DNA of 64,000 nt from Paenibacillus wynnii (GCF_030812855.1 NZ_JAUSTK010000008.1:1-64000); one strand, 5' to 3'; shown: positions 54,661 to 63,042, counted from the first letter of the stretch. Notes: generated by a model from the sequence alone, not told the origin. Program-made: numbers and translations.

Positions 54661-55788
54661 ATGACTATTCTAAAAGATTTTAATGCTACTCTCGATTTGC
54701 CGTATTACATTCCTTGCCTATACCCGCCTATACATGAACAGCTTAAAAGAATGGGAATTCCGAGTAAGTTGAGTCTGTTAATAAATCTTAACTTGGCTGC
54801 AATTCCTTGTATTTATGTGGATGAGACAGGAAATGGAAATAACGCTGTGCAAACTACATTATGGGCCTCAGAGCATCTGGGATATTATGATGCATACAGC
54901 TATTTGGGAGTAAAGCTGAAAGTTGAAGAGGTTCCGTCATTTGAAAGCGGATTGGCGCTGATAGTAGAGACCTTGAATAGAGGAGATCTCTTTATTGCTT
55001 CAGGTACAACGTATCATCTACCCTATTCGACAGATTATCAGAATGATAATTACTTTCAATCTCTATCCCATCCCATTTTAGGACCCAGAAATCACTTTTT
55101 AGCTTTGTATGGTATAGATAAACAAGAGGTCTATATTTATGACCCAAAACCATGGAAATTTATGAACAGTATTAATATCAAGGAGTTTGAAAGCTTTTGG
55201 AAAGGTGATCGTTACGTAAGCGAAATTGACAGCGGGTTAACTAAGTCTCTACTGGTTATGGGACAAGCTAAAGTTGAACAAGTTAGGGAACCGATGCAGG
55301 AAGAGGAATTGAGCAATCTTTTTCTAAGAGTGTTAAAAACAGTTGCCACGGAGTTTTTGCAGGGATCGATTATTAATGATCACTATTTTTTTGGGAAAGC
55401 CTTCTACGTTAAACTTATTGAACAACTAAAGGGTTATGTTGAGCTTGATGTAGATAAAAAAACTTTCGAGAATTTTTATCTCCAGTGCTTGGATGAAATG
55501 AAGTATGGAAAGTACTTTTTCAGGGATATGTTAATCGAGTACTCAGATGTTTTAGAAAGTATCCAACTGAATATTATTGACGAATGTCTGGATATCATCA
55601 AACTTATTGAACTGTCTTTGAATACGTTATACATAAAAATATCAAGGAATAATACTGATCTTATTGTCGAAATAACAAAATTTATTGCCGAGATTGTTGA
55701 AATAGAATCCAGAGATATTGGACTATTCGAAAAAATATATAATGCACTGCCACATATTGCTTTGCTGCCGTCAGAGAGGAGGAATTAG
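54661..55788 (+). CDS. BtrH-like protein 2
   Basis: 375 aa. It shares the central BtrH-type segment with the protein at 34990: LFIASGTTYHLPYSTDYQN, then RNHFLALYGIDKQEVYIYDPKPWKFMN (about residues 115-180), the His and Asp of a C39/papain-like fold. The N-terminal Gly-x-x-Cys of BtrH is not obvious; Cys19 (YIPCLYPP) and Cys50 (AAIPCIY) are candidates, so catalytic ability is uncertain. The C-terminal 170 residues are helical. A second acyltransferase for the second carrier protein is the simplest reading (inference). Confidence 0.6.
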   Translation: MTILKDFNATLDLPYYIPCLYPPIHEQLKRMGIPSKLSLLINLNLAAIPCIYVDETGNGNNAVQTTLWASEHLGYYDAYSYLGVKLKVEEVPSFESGLALIVETLNRGDLFIASGTTYHLPYSTDYQNDNYFQSLSHPILGPRNHFLALYGIDKQEVYIYDPKPWKFMNSINIKEFESFWKGDRYVSEIDSGLTKSLLVMGQAKVEQVREPMQEEELSNLFLRVLKTVATEFLQGSIINDHYFFGKAFYVKLIEQLKGYVELDVDKKTFENFYLQCLDEMKYGKYFFRDMLIEYSDVLESIQLNIIDECLDIIKLIELSLNTLYIKISRNNTDLIVEITKFIAEIVEIESRDIGLFEKIYNALPHIALLPSERRN

Positions 55789-55815
55789 TATAATTAATAG
55801 AGAGGGTAAACTACA

Positions 55816-57153
55816 ATGAACAACATAAACATAACGGTAATAGGCGCAGGCTATGTAGGTTTGGTGTCCGGGATATGTTTTGCTGAAATGGGGCATCAGG
55901 TAATCATCGTGGATCAAGACGAGGATAAAATATGTACTCTGCAAAACGGCGAGATTCCCATATATGAGTATGGATTGAAGAAGTTATCACAGAGAAATAT
56001 GATGGAAGGGCGTCTTTCTTTTACCGGAGTTTTGTCAGAGGCGGTCAAAGCAGCAGAAGTGGTGATTATCGCGGTGGGTACCCCGCAACTGCCTAATGGA
56101 GAGGCTGATCTTTCCTTTGTTAAATATGCAGCTCAAGAAATCGGCAGGTCCATGAACAGCTATAAAGTTATTTGTGTCAAGAGTACTGTTCCCGTTGGTA
56201 CTAACGACAAAGTAGCCGGGTGGATTAAAGCTTGTTACTCAGGCAGTTTTGATGTCGCTTCACTGCCTGAGTTTTTAAGAGAGGGTTCTGCCATTCAGGA
56301 TACTCTTCATCCAGACCGGATCGTAATCGGTGCGAATCGAGAACCTGCTATTGAACTGCTAACTCAGCTTCATGCTCCGATAGGGGCACCACTGGTTATT
56401 ACGGATATTCACAGCGCTGAAATGATTAAATATGCTTCTAATGCATTTTTGGCCACCAAAATTTCTTTTATTAATGAGATTGCGAATATTTGTGAAAAGG
56501 TTCAGGCCGATGTAACAGAGGTAGCCCGGGGAATGGGACTGGATAAAAGAATTGGTTCTTCTTTTTTAAAAGCTGGCATTGGCTACGGCGGCTCCTGTTT
56601 TCCCAAGGACACAAAAGCATTGATTCAAATTGCCGGGAATGTTGAATATGATTTCAAACTTCTTAAGGCAGTCGTTGAGGTCAATAATGACCAATATAGT
56701 AAAATCGTTGAGAAATTGCAACAGGCACTAGGTAATCTTGCAGGACGAACAGTGGGGGTGTGGGGACTGGCTTTTAAGCCAGATACGGATGACGTTAGAG
56801 AAACACCCGCTTTTCAAATTCTTGATGCATTGATTAAATTGGGGGTAAAACCAAAAATATTCGATCCGGTAGCGATGAATAATTTCCGCCGTGTTTACAA
56901 CCCCCCATCATTGACATGGTGCGATTCAGCACTGCATGCGGCAGAAAACTGCGATGCTGTCTGTCTGTTAACAGAATGGATGCAATTTGTGGAAATAGAT
57001 CTGGAGTTACTCAAATCAGTCATGTCCGGGGTTGTATTAGTCGATGGTAGAAATGCGATCTCGGCAGAAAAGGCAAGGTCGCTTGGGTTCTCCTATTATC
57101 CTGTTGGCCGGCCGGCACTTCAATCTAATATCAATATTCCTGTAAATTTTTAA
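55816..57153 (+). CDS. ugd: UDP-glucose 6-dehydrogenase family protein
   Basis: 445 aa. N-terminal NAD domain ITVIGAGYVGLVSGICFAEMGHQVIIVDQDE; catalytic Cys261 in AGIGYGGSCFPKDTKAL; the C-terminal UDP-binding domain has VGVWGLAFKPDTDDVRETPAFQI. It oxidises UDP-glucose to UDP-glucuronate (or a related UDP-sugar) with two NAD+. As last gene of the operon it would supply a uronic-acid donor for one of the GT2 enzymes. GAGAGGGTAAACTACA precedes ATG 55816. Confidence 0.93.
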   Translation: MNNINITVIGAGYVGLVSGICFAEMGHQVIIVDQDEDKICTLQNGEIPIYEYGLKKLSQRNMMEGRLSFTGVLSEAVKAAEVVIIAVGTPQLPNGEADLSFVKYAAQEIGRSMNSYKVICVKSTVPVGTNDKVAGWIKACYSGSFDVASLPEFLREGSAIQDTLHPDRIVIGANREPAIELLTQLHAPIGAPLVITDIHSAEMIKYASNAFLATKISFINEIANICEKVQADVTEVARGMGLDKRIGSSFLKAGIGYGGSCFPKDTKALIQIAGNVEYDFKLLKAVVEVNNDQYSKIVEKLQQALGNLAGRTVGVWGLAFKPDTDDVRETPAFQILDALIKLGVKPKIFDPVAMNNFRRVYNPPSLTWCDSALHAAENCDAVCLLTEWMQFVEIDLELLKSVMSGVVLVDGRNAISAEKARSLGFSYYPVGRPALQSNINIPVNF

Positions 57154-57459
57154 TTTCCGAGAGGATCCTTTCCAAAGCACCTGGTTTAATCAAATCCCAA
57201 AAATCGCTCCGTACTAGAAATTATAGGAATGATGGAGATAGCCCGGAAAGCGTCCGGTACGGGTGCTGGTCAGAAAAACGGTATCCGAATAGCCCGTTAC
57301 AAAGACGACAGGAAATGAGCATAAGGTGACTTTTACGGGCTTCTTCAGCAGCGGTAATAGTAGGATAATCGAATCAATCGAGATGATCCCCAAAAGCTTC
57401 CTGATCCAAATAGGAGTTCTGCACTTCAGATTGTTACATTAGTTTGAATAGATGTGAAT
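57154..57459 (+). other. Non-coding or decayed spacer after the operon
   Basis: No intact gene is seen. A short open stretch near 57226-57316 reads MMEIARKASGTGAGQKNGIRIARYKDDRK but has no recognised family; it may be gene debris. Confidence 0.4.
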
Positions 57460-57497
57460 AAAAAAGGACAAGCCTGATTAAAGGTTTGTTCTTTTTT
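57460..57497 (+). terminator. Terminator downstream of the biosynthetic operon
   Basis: AAAAAAAGGACAAGCCT pairs with AGGTTTGTTCTTTTTT around a short GATTAA loop. Confidence 0.8.
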
Positions 57498-57604
57498 GGA
57501 TACTTTTTACACACTATATATTCTGGAAGAATATATAAATATTTAATCACAATACTGGAGATCAATAAGATAGCTCATAAATTATATTGAGATAGGTGAA
57601 GTGT

Positions 57605-57814
57605 ATGGATCCATTAACAGTGAGGATGAAGATATCAGATCACGAATCACTTCAAAGTTATTTAATTCGTTGTGCCAAAGTAAATGGAAGAAGCTTTCTT
57701 GAGCTTTTTAATTTATTTAGGAAAAACAAATATAAGTTATATAGCTGGGATTTTCATAGACTTGATTATTGTCCAACGAGTGTTATTAATATTGACCTTC
57801 AGATGTCTGCATAA
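57605..57814 (+). pseudogene. TniQ/TnsD N-terminal fragment
   Basis: 69 aa: PLTVRMKISDHESLQSYLIR, then CAKVNGRSFLELFNLF and later YKLYSWDFHRLDYCP. The 'P/V...ESLxSYLxRxAxxNG' pattern followed by a short helix is the conserved start of TniQ-family target-selection proteins of Tn7/Tn5053-like transposons. The zinc-finger and C-terminal parts are missing; the frame ends at 57814 where a helicase fragment takes over in another frame. ATG 57605 follows AGGTGAAG. It is oriented toward the right end, 0.5 kb away. Confidence 0.6.
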
Positions 57815-58163
57815 GACTGTCAAAGACACCTCTCCGTTCTCCACAAACCATGGAACAAAGGGAGCTGAGTTTTGCAGTATAGTATGTTTCATTGATGATA
57901 ATGATTGGAATTCATATAGTCTGAATAAGTACTTAGAAGGACGTCCTGATATTGGAACTATTAATACCAACAATTTTGATATACAGGCAAGGACAAGAAA
58001 CTTACTTTATGTAATTTGCTCTCGAGCGAAGCACAATCTTGCTATTGTTGTTATGTCCGAGATGTCTTCGAAAAGTATTGCTGAAGCGAAAAACTTATTC
58101 GGTGAGGAAAATTTCATTGATTATTTCGCGCAAGAGCAATCAGATCAATTAAAATCTGATTGA
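57805..58163 (+). pseudogene. UvrD-type helicase C-terminal fragment
   Basis: About 115 codons: STNHGTKGAEFCSIVCFIDD and, further on, NNFDIQARTRNLLYVICSRAKHNLAIVV match helicase motifs V and VI of UvrD/Rep-like enzymes (T-x-H-x-x-K-G-x-E-F and Y-V-x-x-S-R-A-K). The N-terminal ATPase part is missing; the fragment starts abruptly at the TniQ remnant, so the two were joined by deletion. UvrD-like helicases of this size class occur in Gabija-type defence loci, a common Tn7-like cargo, but the fragment is too short to tell. Confidence 0.65.
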
Positions 58164-58323
58164 CGGTCGTAGCATGTTTTCAAATTACTAACAAACGATA
58201 AGTGACAAACAACTTTACAGGAAACCACGATAAATGCCAAATATCGTTACATTATATGCCAATAGAACGTTACAGATTGCTCGAATTGGCCGTTTTTAGT
58301 GACAAGATGAATTACAACTCACA
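58164..58323 (-). repeat. Right transposon end with transposase-site-like repeats
   Basis: Read on the minus strand from 58323: TGTGAGTTGTAATTCATC, TTGTCAC, then CTGTAACGTTCTATTGGCAT and ATGTAACGATATTTGGCAT (a near repeat), and TTTGTCAC at 58202-58209. The outer 25 bp are the inverted match of the left end at 30206-30230 with two mismatches. Confidence 0.65.
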
Positions 58324-58328
58324 GGTCT
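58324..58328 (+). repeat. Right target-site duplication candidate GGTCT
   Basis: Matches 30199-30203 outside the left end. Confidence 0.6.
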
Positions 58329-58368
58329 TGTGAGTTGTAATTCAATTTGGCACAGCAAAATCAGTTGT
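58329..58368 (+). repeat. Second, degenerate left-end copy outside the element
   Basis: TGTGAGTTGTAATTCA followed by TTTGGCACAGCAAAATCAGT resembles the left end (TTTGTCACAACAAAGTCAGT at 30245-30264) with part of the repeat block missing. It lies in the same orientation as the true left end, directly after the GGTCT. Confidence 0.6.
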
Positions 58369-58427
58369 GAAAGTCAAATTAAATGGGCGGCAAAAAAAAA
58401 CTACGACTAACTAAGACAATATACCGT

Positions 58428-58464
58428 AAAAGGCGTCAGCAGGAATATTCTGCTGACGCCTTTT
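58428..58464. terminator. Bidirectional terminator right of the island
   Basis: 15-bp stem AAAAGGCGTCAGCAG with CTGCTGACGCCTTTT. It can terminate the minus-strand oligopeptide-binding gene. Confidence 0.85.
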
Positions 58465-58553
58465 GAGTTCTCGTAACGATATGTAAATAAGTTAATATCA
58501 AAAGCCATAAGAAAATAAGCGGCTGCGGTATTTAACCTATCTCCCGTAATTGA

Positions 58554-60018
58554 TTATTTAAGATAACCTCTTGTAAAAGCTATCGAACCATCATAGTCTA
58601 CATACACATTTTTAACATTCGGTTTTGCTAGAACATCAGCCACATAATAGTAAAGTGGGAGGATGATCATTTCATCCATGAGCAATTTTTCAGCTTTGGC
58701 ATAAAATCGCATCCGCCCAGCGGGTTCTTGTTCTTGCCGTGCTTGTCTCAGATAGCTGTCATATTGCTTATTGTTCCAGCCGGAATCGTTGTCCTCACTC
58801 CATGAAGTGAAATATTCCAAGAAAGTAGCAGGATCATTATAGTCCGCTCTCCATCCTGCTCTAGCCACCGTAAAGTTCTGACTGTAGCGGTTATCCAACA
58901 GTTCATTCCAACTCTGAACCTCAACATTTGCCTCAATCCCTAAGTTTTCTTTCCAATCGGAAATGATGAACCGGGCAACCAAGTCATGGTTTTGCTCTTC
59001 ATTCACTATAATGTTGAACTTCGGCAGCTTCTTGGCCATTTTTAGATCCTCGTTGAAATAAGTACTATCCGCTATCTCCGACCGAAAAGGTTGTTTAACA
59101 CCATGAATGGTTGGAGCAACGTTACCATAGGCTGGTGTACCATAGGGTAAGCTCTCACGGTCAACCGCCATAGCTAAAGCTTTTCGAATCTTAATATTAT
59201 TAAAGGGAGCTTTGTTCAAGTTAAATTGATAATAATAGAGTCCGACGTATGGCAATTCATATTTCTCATTAAAAACTTCAGCACTTAGGAGACTATAATC
59301 AATAGCTGTAGTTTCCACGCTGCCGATCCAGTCTAGATTGTCATCTAAGTATGCGGCTGTATTCGAAGGCTGTCCCGCAGCTGGAACAAGGAACTGAACT
59401 TCGGAAAATTGAATCTCCTTAGCTGCATAATAGTTGGGATTCTTGGCCAAGACGACCTTATGATTGTTCCATGCTATTTTCCGCAAGCATCTGAATGAAG
59501 GTATAGTTTTTCTCTGTAAGAGTCACTTGAAGCGTGTAGTCGTTCAGCGCCTTGATCCCTACTTTTGAGGCGTCCTTCTGCTTGCCGTTGTGATAGTTCT
59601 CTGCCCCGGCAATCATAAACATTTTGAACGCCAGTCCATTGGTAGCTTGTGGGGACAACGCCAGTTTCCAAGCATATTCGAAATCAGAGGCCTTTACAGG
59701 CTGCTGGTTACTCCATTTGGCACTGGAACGTAGCGTGAAGGTGTACGTTTTGCCGTCATTGGATATTTTCCAAGACTTAGCTATGCCCGGTACGGCCTGA
59801 CCGGATTGATTTAGACGGACTAAGCCTTCGAACAAACCTTTAATGACCGAAGATGCCGTACCGTCAACAGTTGGGGCAGGATCAAGCACAGCAGGAATAG
59901 CATCCACACCAATTCTTAAGACCTGCTTCGCTACAGCTGCCGAAGCTTCCTTGCCTTCAGTAATAATGATACTCAAAAGCAGCCCCAAAGCCAAAAGTAC
60001 ATGAAGCAATTTCTTCAT
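58554..60018 (-). pseudogene. Oligopeptide-binding protein (OppA/DppE-like), disrupted
   Basis: The first part (60018 to 59458) has the signal peptide MKKLLHVLLALGLLLSIIITEGKEASA and the SBP_bac_5 start LRIGVDAIPAVLDPAPTVDGTASSVIKGLFEGLVRLNQ, with AKSWKISNDGKTYTFTLRSSAKWS. It ends LAENSMEQS*. The second part, in another frame from about 59480, resumes with WNNHKVVLAKNPNYYAAKEI and continues to FTRGYLK at 58554. The conserved stretch that normally lies between (through YVGNGPF) is absent, so an out-of-frame internal deletion occurred. A family member would be about 540-560 aa. No lipobox Cys is visible. No opp permease or ATPase genes are adjacent. Confidence 0.85.
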
Positions 60019-60171
60019 CTATAATTCTCCTTTACCTCTACTAAATTTATCCATTCGACCTATCATAGCACGAAATTTTCTTCCAGAGGCGGGAATATCT
60101 TCACTTCCTTGGTATCTGATAAATAGCTGAAGGGTAGGGTAATTGAACGAGATGATCATTAGCTTGATCCT

Positions 60172-60352
60172 TGCGGACCGTAGAGCTCTTATTTTGGATT
60201 TTGGATCATTTGGCCGGACATGCGGACCGTAGGGCTCTTATTACATCTTCCCCGAGCATATTTGGAGTATATTTCAGTAAATAGTTGCATCTGAGTCCGC
60301 ATGCTAGATGAAACCTTATGTTTTCTGCAAATAAGAGCTCTGTGGTCCGTAT
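60172..60352. repeat. REP-like repeated sequence, two direct and one inverted copy
   Basis: TGCGGACCGTAGAGCTCTTA (60172-60191) and TGCGGACCGTAGGGCTCTTA (60221-60240) are direct repeats; AAATAAGAGCTCTGTGGTCC at 60329-60348 is an inverted copy. It lies in the intergenic region between the broken oligopeptide-binding gene and the FecCD scrap. No gene is seen in 60019-60399. Confidence 0.8.
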
Positions 60353-60399
60353 AAACCTATCTAACTAATTCTTAACCAGAAAAAATTAAATCACCGGTT

Positions 60400-60540
60400 A
60401 TGATTCCCGACATTTTGCTTGGTTCGGGAGTCGTTGGTGGTGTAGGGGCGAATGGTTTTCTCGGACTCATGGCACCTCATGCGGTGCGGATGATGATTGG
60501 GCATCACACGAGACGCTCTATTATCCGTATAAATAGTTAA
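60400..60540 (+). pseudogene. FecCD-family siderophore ABC permease, C-terminal scrap
   Basis: 46 codons ending in TAA: GANGFLGLMAPHAVRMMIGH followed by HTRRSIIRINS. The GFxGLxxPHxxRxxxGxDHRR signature is diagnostic of FecCD/BtuC-type permeases of iron-siderophore importers (usually ~330 aa). Everything before the signature and the last membrane helices are gone. No partner genes remain. Confidence 0.75.
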
Positions 60541-60663
60541 GTCCTAATGGTTATGAAACTTCTCATATTCATTTTGTGCTATTCAATACTGTCATTGTCC
60601 TAACGATAAATTTAAAGCTAATTTATAATATGGAATATAGTTCAGTAAGGAGGCGGCCACAGG

Positions 60664-63042
60664 GTGAGGTTTGAAGCAGCGAGAAATAGAAGGTTGTTTG
60701 ATGAGAACTGGAGCTTTTACAAGGGAGATATCCGCATTCCCCATGCGGTCAAGGCTGGAATGACGGGCGGTATTACCGACTGTGGCTCCATCCGCGAGGG
60801 GGAATGGCTGGATATCGCTTTTAACGATAAAGGGATGGGCAATCAGCAACTGGAATGGGCTTCTCTTCGGCTGCCGCATGACTGGTGTGTGGAGCAGCAG
60901 TATGTTCAGGATGAGTCACTGGGTTCCAGGGATGGGAGCCACGGTTATTTGCCGGGCGGAATCGGATTTTATCGCAAAAGCTTTGAGCTGCCGGCAGAAG
61001 CAGCCGGCCGCAAGTGGTCGGTGACCTTTGATGGAGTCTCCGGAACCAGCACGATATGGGTTAACGGACATTTGATCGGCGAGCATCGAGGAGGATATAT
61101 CGGATTTACTTATGATCTGTCAGATGTGCTACGTTATGGGGGCGAAGGCCGGAATGTCATTCTTGTCAAAGTGGATGCGATGGAATGTGAAGGCTGGTGG
61201 TATGAAGGCTGCGGCATTTACCGCCATGTCTGGCTGGAAGAGACAGACCGCCTGCACGTAGCCGAGTACGGAACCTATATTACGACACCGGAAGCCACGG
61301 CACAGGAGGCACTGGTGCTTATCAATACCCGTATACGTAATGACTACACAGAGAGCAGATCGGTAACCCTGCTGACGGAGATCTACGATGCAGCCGGAGT
61401 GCAGGTGTGCTCCAAGTCGGTGCAAGCCTATGCGGATTGGTACGGTGAAACGAAGCTGGAGCAGATGTTCAAAGTGGAGCAGCCGGCATTGTGGTCTCCT
61501 GACTCACCGTATCTTTATAAGGCGGTATCCATCTTGAAGTATAACGGAGCGGAGGTAGACCGGTATGAGACGGTTTTCGGCATCCGCAGCATCCGCTTCG
61601 ATGCAGATGAGGGTTTTTTCCTGAACGGAGAACCACTACTCATTAAAGGCACCTGCAATCATCAGGATTTCGCCGGAGTGGGCGTGGCACTGCCGGACAG
61701 TCTTATTGAATACAAGCTGAGACTGCTGAAGGAGATGGGGGCCAATGCCTACCGTAGTGCGCACCATCCGCCGACCCCGGAGCTTCTGGATATCTGCGAC
61801 CGGATCGGAATGTTGGTCATGGACGAGAACCGTAAGCTTGACAGCAGTCCGAATGGATTATCCCAGCTGAAGCGGATGCTTCTCCGGGATCGCAATCATC
61901 CGTCGGTGATCATCTGGAATTTGGAGAATGAAGAGGTGCTCGAAGGCACCGTAACGGGGGCACGCATTTTGAAGACCCTCGCGGATACGACGCGAAAAAT
62001 AGATCCGACACGGCCGACCTCTGCGGCGATGAACCACGGCTGGAGCGAGAATGGCTACAATGATGTTGTTGATATCACGGGCTACAATTACGGGCACCGG
62101 GATCATCTGGATATCAGGGATCATGAGCAGCATCCTGGCCGTCTGATGATCGGCACTGAATGTGCCAGTTATACGGTGACCCGGGGAATCTATGAGGATG
62201 ATCCGGTACGAGGCTACTGCTCCGAATACGGCACGAACATTCCCTCATGGGGCTGCAGCCCGCAGCAGGCATGGAGTGTTATGGTGAATCACCGTTTTTT
62301 GACGGGAGTCTTCATGTGGACCGGCTTCGATTACCGGGGGGAGCCGACTCCTTATCAGTGGCCTTGTGTGAACTCGCATTTTGGGCTGATGGATACCTGC
62401 GGCTTCCCCAAAGACAGCTATTACTATATGCAGGCGGTATGGAAGGACGAGCCGATGGTTCATCTGCTGCCACATTGGAATTGGCCCGGGTCAGAAGGCA
62501 AGCTGATTGAGGTGCGAGTGTTCTCTAACACGGATACGGTAGAGCTGATTCTGAATGGGAAGAGTCTGGGGCAGCAGGAGGTCGACCGGACCGGGTATTT
62601 GTCCTGGCAGGTCATTTATGAGCCAGGGGAATTAAAAGCAGTAGGCAGAAGCGGCGGGCGGACGGTTGCCGAGAAGGCGGCAGTTACCGCAGGCCAGCCG
62701 GTTCAGATCCGCTTGTACCCGGACCGGCTGGCGGGGAAAGCGGACGGCTCGGACACGATCCCAGTCCGGGTTGCCGTGCTGGACGGGCAGGGGCATGTCG
62801 TTCCGGCGGCCGACAACGAGATCCGCTTTGAAGTGGTAGGCGCAGGCCAGCTTCTCGGCGTAGGCAACGGCAACCCGAGCAGCCATGAGCCGGATAAGTC
62901 TGAGGTGCGCCGGGTATTTAACGGATGGTGCCTGGCGCTGATCCAGGCTTCCGCTGAAGCGGGTCCGATCACGGTGAGAGCCGTATCCACGGGCCTTGCC
63001 GCAGCAGAAGTGGTGCTGCAAACCTCTGAAGCAGCTATATAA
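60664..63042 (+). CDS. Glycoside hydrolase family 2 beta-galactosidase
   Basis: 792 aa, no signal peptide, so cytoplasmic. A sugar-binding jelly-roll domain (about residues 10-195: LRLPHDWCVEQ, GGIGFYRKSFELP, GEHRGGYIGFTYDL), an Ig-like domain (about 200-310), the TIM barrel (about 312-600) and two C-terminal beta domains (DUF4982-type and Big-type, about 610-785). Acid/base E423 in IIWNLENEE, where many GH2 enzymes have GNE, and nucleophile E499 in MIGTECASY. It should hydrolyse beta-galactosides or related glycosides. GTG 60664 follows AAGGAGGCGG by about 10 nt. A terminator follows. Confidence 0.92.
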   Translation: MRFEAARNRRLFDENWSFYKGDIRIPHAVKAGMTGGITDCGSIREGEWLDIAFNDKGMGNQQLEWASLRLPHDWCVEQQYVQDESLGSRDGSHGYLPGGIGFYRKSFELPAEAAGRKWSVTFDGVSGTSTIWVNGHLIGEHRGGYIGFTYDLSDVLRYGGEGRNVILVKVDAMECEGWWYEGCGIYRHVWLEETDRLHVAEYGTYITTPEATAQEALVLINTRIRNDYTESRSVTLLTEIYDAAGVQVCSKSVQAYADWYGETKLEQMFKVEQPALWSPDSPYLYKAVSILKYNGAEVDRYETVFGIRSIRFDADEGFFLNGEPLLIKGTCNHQDFAGVGVALPDSLIEYKLRLLKEMGANAYRSAHHPPTPELLDICDRIGMLVMDENRKLDSSPNGLSQLKRMLLRDRNHPSVIIWNLENEEVLEGTVTGARILKTLADTTRKIDPTRPTSAAMNHGWSENGYNDVVDITGYNYGHRDHLDIRDHEQHPGRLMIGTECASYTVTRGIYEDDPVRGYCSEYGTNIPSWGCSPQQAWSVMVNHRFLTGVFMWTGFDYRGEPTPYQWPCVNSHFGLMDTCGFPKDSYYYMQAVWKDEPMVHLLPHWNWPGSEGKLIEVRVFSNTDTVELILNGKSLGQQEVDRTGYLSWQVIYEPGELKAVGRSGGRTVAEKAAVTAGQPVQIRLYPDRLAGKADGSDTIPVRVAVLDGQGHVVPAADNEIRFEVVGAGQLLGVGNGNPSSHEPDKSEVRRVFNGWCLALIQASAEAGPITVRAVSTGLAAAEVVLQTSEAAI

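Larger units (their letters stand above)
30204..58323. mobile_element. Tn7/Tn5053-like transposon relic carrying a biosynthetic operon
   Basis: The 28-kb segment starts TGTGTGAGTTGTAATTCAC and, read from the other end, starts TGTGAGTTGTAATTCATC; both are followed by TTGTCAC. It is flanked by the same GGTCT. Left and right ends carry further TTTGTCAC/TGTAACG-type repeats, as expected for multiple transposase-binding sites. Inside, next to the right end, is an N-terminal TniQ-like fragment. No intact tnsA/tnsB/tnsC or tniA/tniB gene is seen, so the element is presumably immobile or moved in trans. Passengers are an Xre regulator, decayed insertion sequences and a large antibiotic-like operon. 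Confidence 0.65.

Noticed and set aside
33884-57153. Capsule or S-layer glycan cluster
   Set aside because: GT2s, gmhA/gmhB and ugd would fit, but there are no polymerase, flippase, Wzz/Wzx or undecaprenyl-phosphate glycosyltransferase genes, whereas ACPs, activating enzymes, GTP cyclohydrolase II and an ABC-F point to a small molecule. Kept as the main alternative.
30204-58323. CRISPR array or CRISPR-associated transposon
   Set aside because: No regularly spaced repeats and no cas genes were seen; the ends resemble Tn7-like elements but nothing supports an RNA-guided type.
30204-58323. Prophage or integrative conjugative element
   Set aside because: No structural, terminase, relaxase or integrase genes; the boundaries are transposon-type rather than att sites in a tRNA.
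62245-63021. Long minus-strand open frames antisense to the GH2 gene (62632-63021, 62703-62990)
   Set aside because: They follow from the codon bias of the GC-rich plus-strand gene; the plus frame has complete GH2 domains and a good ribosome binding site.
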